Shown here: one piece after another, positions 5,872 through 6,027 of the stretch
Numbering within the stretch: the first letter of the stretch is position 1
Layout of the letters: each line of letters starts with the position of its first letter
Assembly (NCBI GenBank): GCA_004322375.1
Contig: SCUC01000640.1
Span: forward strand, 1-6,027
Reading direction: 5' to 3'
Length of the DNA stretch: 6,027 nt
Source: Bacteroidota bacterium
GTDB taxonomy: Bacteria; Bacteroidota; Ignavibacteria; UBA10030; SZUA-254
Translations under genes and position numbers: made by a program
The notes under the pieces: model-generated
Databases searched by the model: none
What the model was told of the DNA's origin: nothing
Seen by the model: only the letters and a program-made list of their open reading frames with translations

Positions 5872-6027
5872 TTATACTGAAAAATCAACCGGTTCAGCTT
5901 TCTCCCACAGCCGCTGAAACTCAGACTTATACGCATTTTGCACTCCTCCTGCTCTGAACACGAATACAGGGGTATTGGTCCCTGTTTGATGGAGATAATC
6001 AACAACTACCATTTTATTGTCAACACG
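5872..6027 (-). CDS. C-terminal 51 codons of an unrecognised protein (partial at right edge)
   Basis: On the minus strand a frame open from the edge ends in TAA at 5874-5872. It reads RVDNKMVVVDYL..., then PVFVFRAGG and a final amphipathic stretch, EFQRLWEKAEPVDFSV. The pattern of a V-D-x-K strand, a short strand and a closing helix with F-x-x-LWE recalls the C-terminus of phospholipase-D-like or sensor domains fused to DNA-binding proteins. That is only a weak resemblance and the catalytic part would lie outside. Codon use is plausible for a real gene. The frame ends 126 bases before the DUF4395 start on the same strand, so the two could share a transcript. Confidence 0.5.
   Translation of the reverse strand, partial: RVDNKMVVVDYLHQTGTNTPVFVFRAGGVQNAYKSEFQRLWEKAEPVDFSV

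Noticed and set aside
5051..5883. 13-base repeat TTTATACTGAAAA at 5051-5063 and 5871-5883, both near stops of minus-strand genes
   Set aside because: One shared A+T-rich 13-mer is not far from chance in 6 kb, and the flanks do not match.

Overview
The window looks bacterial. It carries a consensus extended -10 promoter, an operon with Shine-Dalgarno sites, and a short genome-wide palindrome of the type whose accidental translation reads C-H-S-x-E-G-G-N-L. The kor genes and the absence of oxygen-linked genes suggest an anaerobe, or at least a lineage that uses ferredoxin-linked 2-oxoacid metabolism. Nothing here fixes the phylum, so I do not name one.

Layout from left to right. Bases 1-1667 (minus strand) hold the first 555 residues of an N-6 adenine DNA methyltransferase that runs off the left edge. 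It is visibly A+T-richer than its neighbour and is probably part of an accessory restriction-modification or defence locus. Bases 1668-1851 are a divergent intergenic region ending in a perfect 10-bp inverted repeat that overlaps an extended -10 promoter. Bases 1852-4729 (plus strand) are a compact four-gene operon, korD-korA-korB-korC. It encodes a 2-oxoacid (most likely 2-oxoglutarate):ferredoxin oxidoreductase with separate delta, alpha, beta and gamma subunits. Bases 4730-5082 are a repeat-rich, gene-free spacer between convergent genes. It holds one short palindrome and a roughly 135-bp MITE-like element with long terminal inverted repeats and two internal hairpins. Bases 5083-5745 (minus) encode a five-helix DUF4395 membrane protein. 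Bases 5872-6027 (minus) are the last 51 codons of an unrecognised gene that enters from the right edge.

The four kor products form one enzyme. KorA and KorB together make the catalytic thiamine-diphosphate core, KorC is the gamma domain, and KorD carries electrons through two [4Fe-4S] clusters to ferredoxin. The translation signals fit this: the first gene has no visible Shine-Dalgarno and lies just after the promoter/operator, while the next three start at or within a few bases of the previous stop and use purine-rich sites inside the previous gene's last codons.

I do not see a clearly new biological system. The items most worth checking are the operator palindrome in front of korD, the MITE-like element with two mutually exclusive folds, and the methyltransferase with an altered AdoMet motif and an unassigned N-terminal domain.
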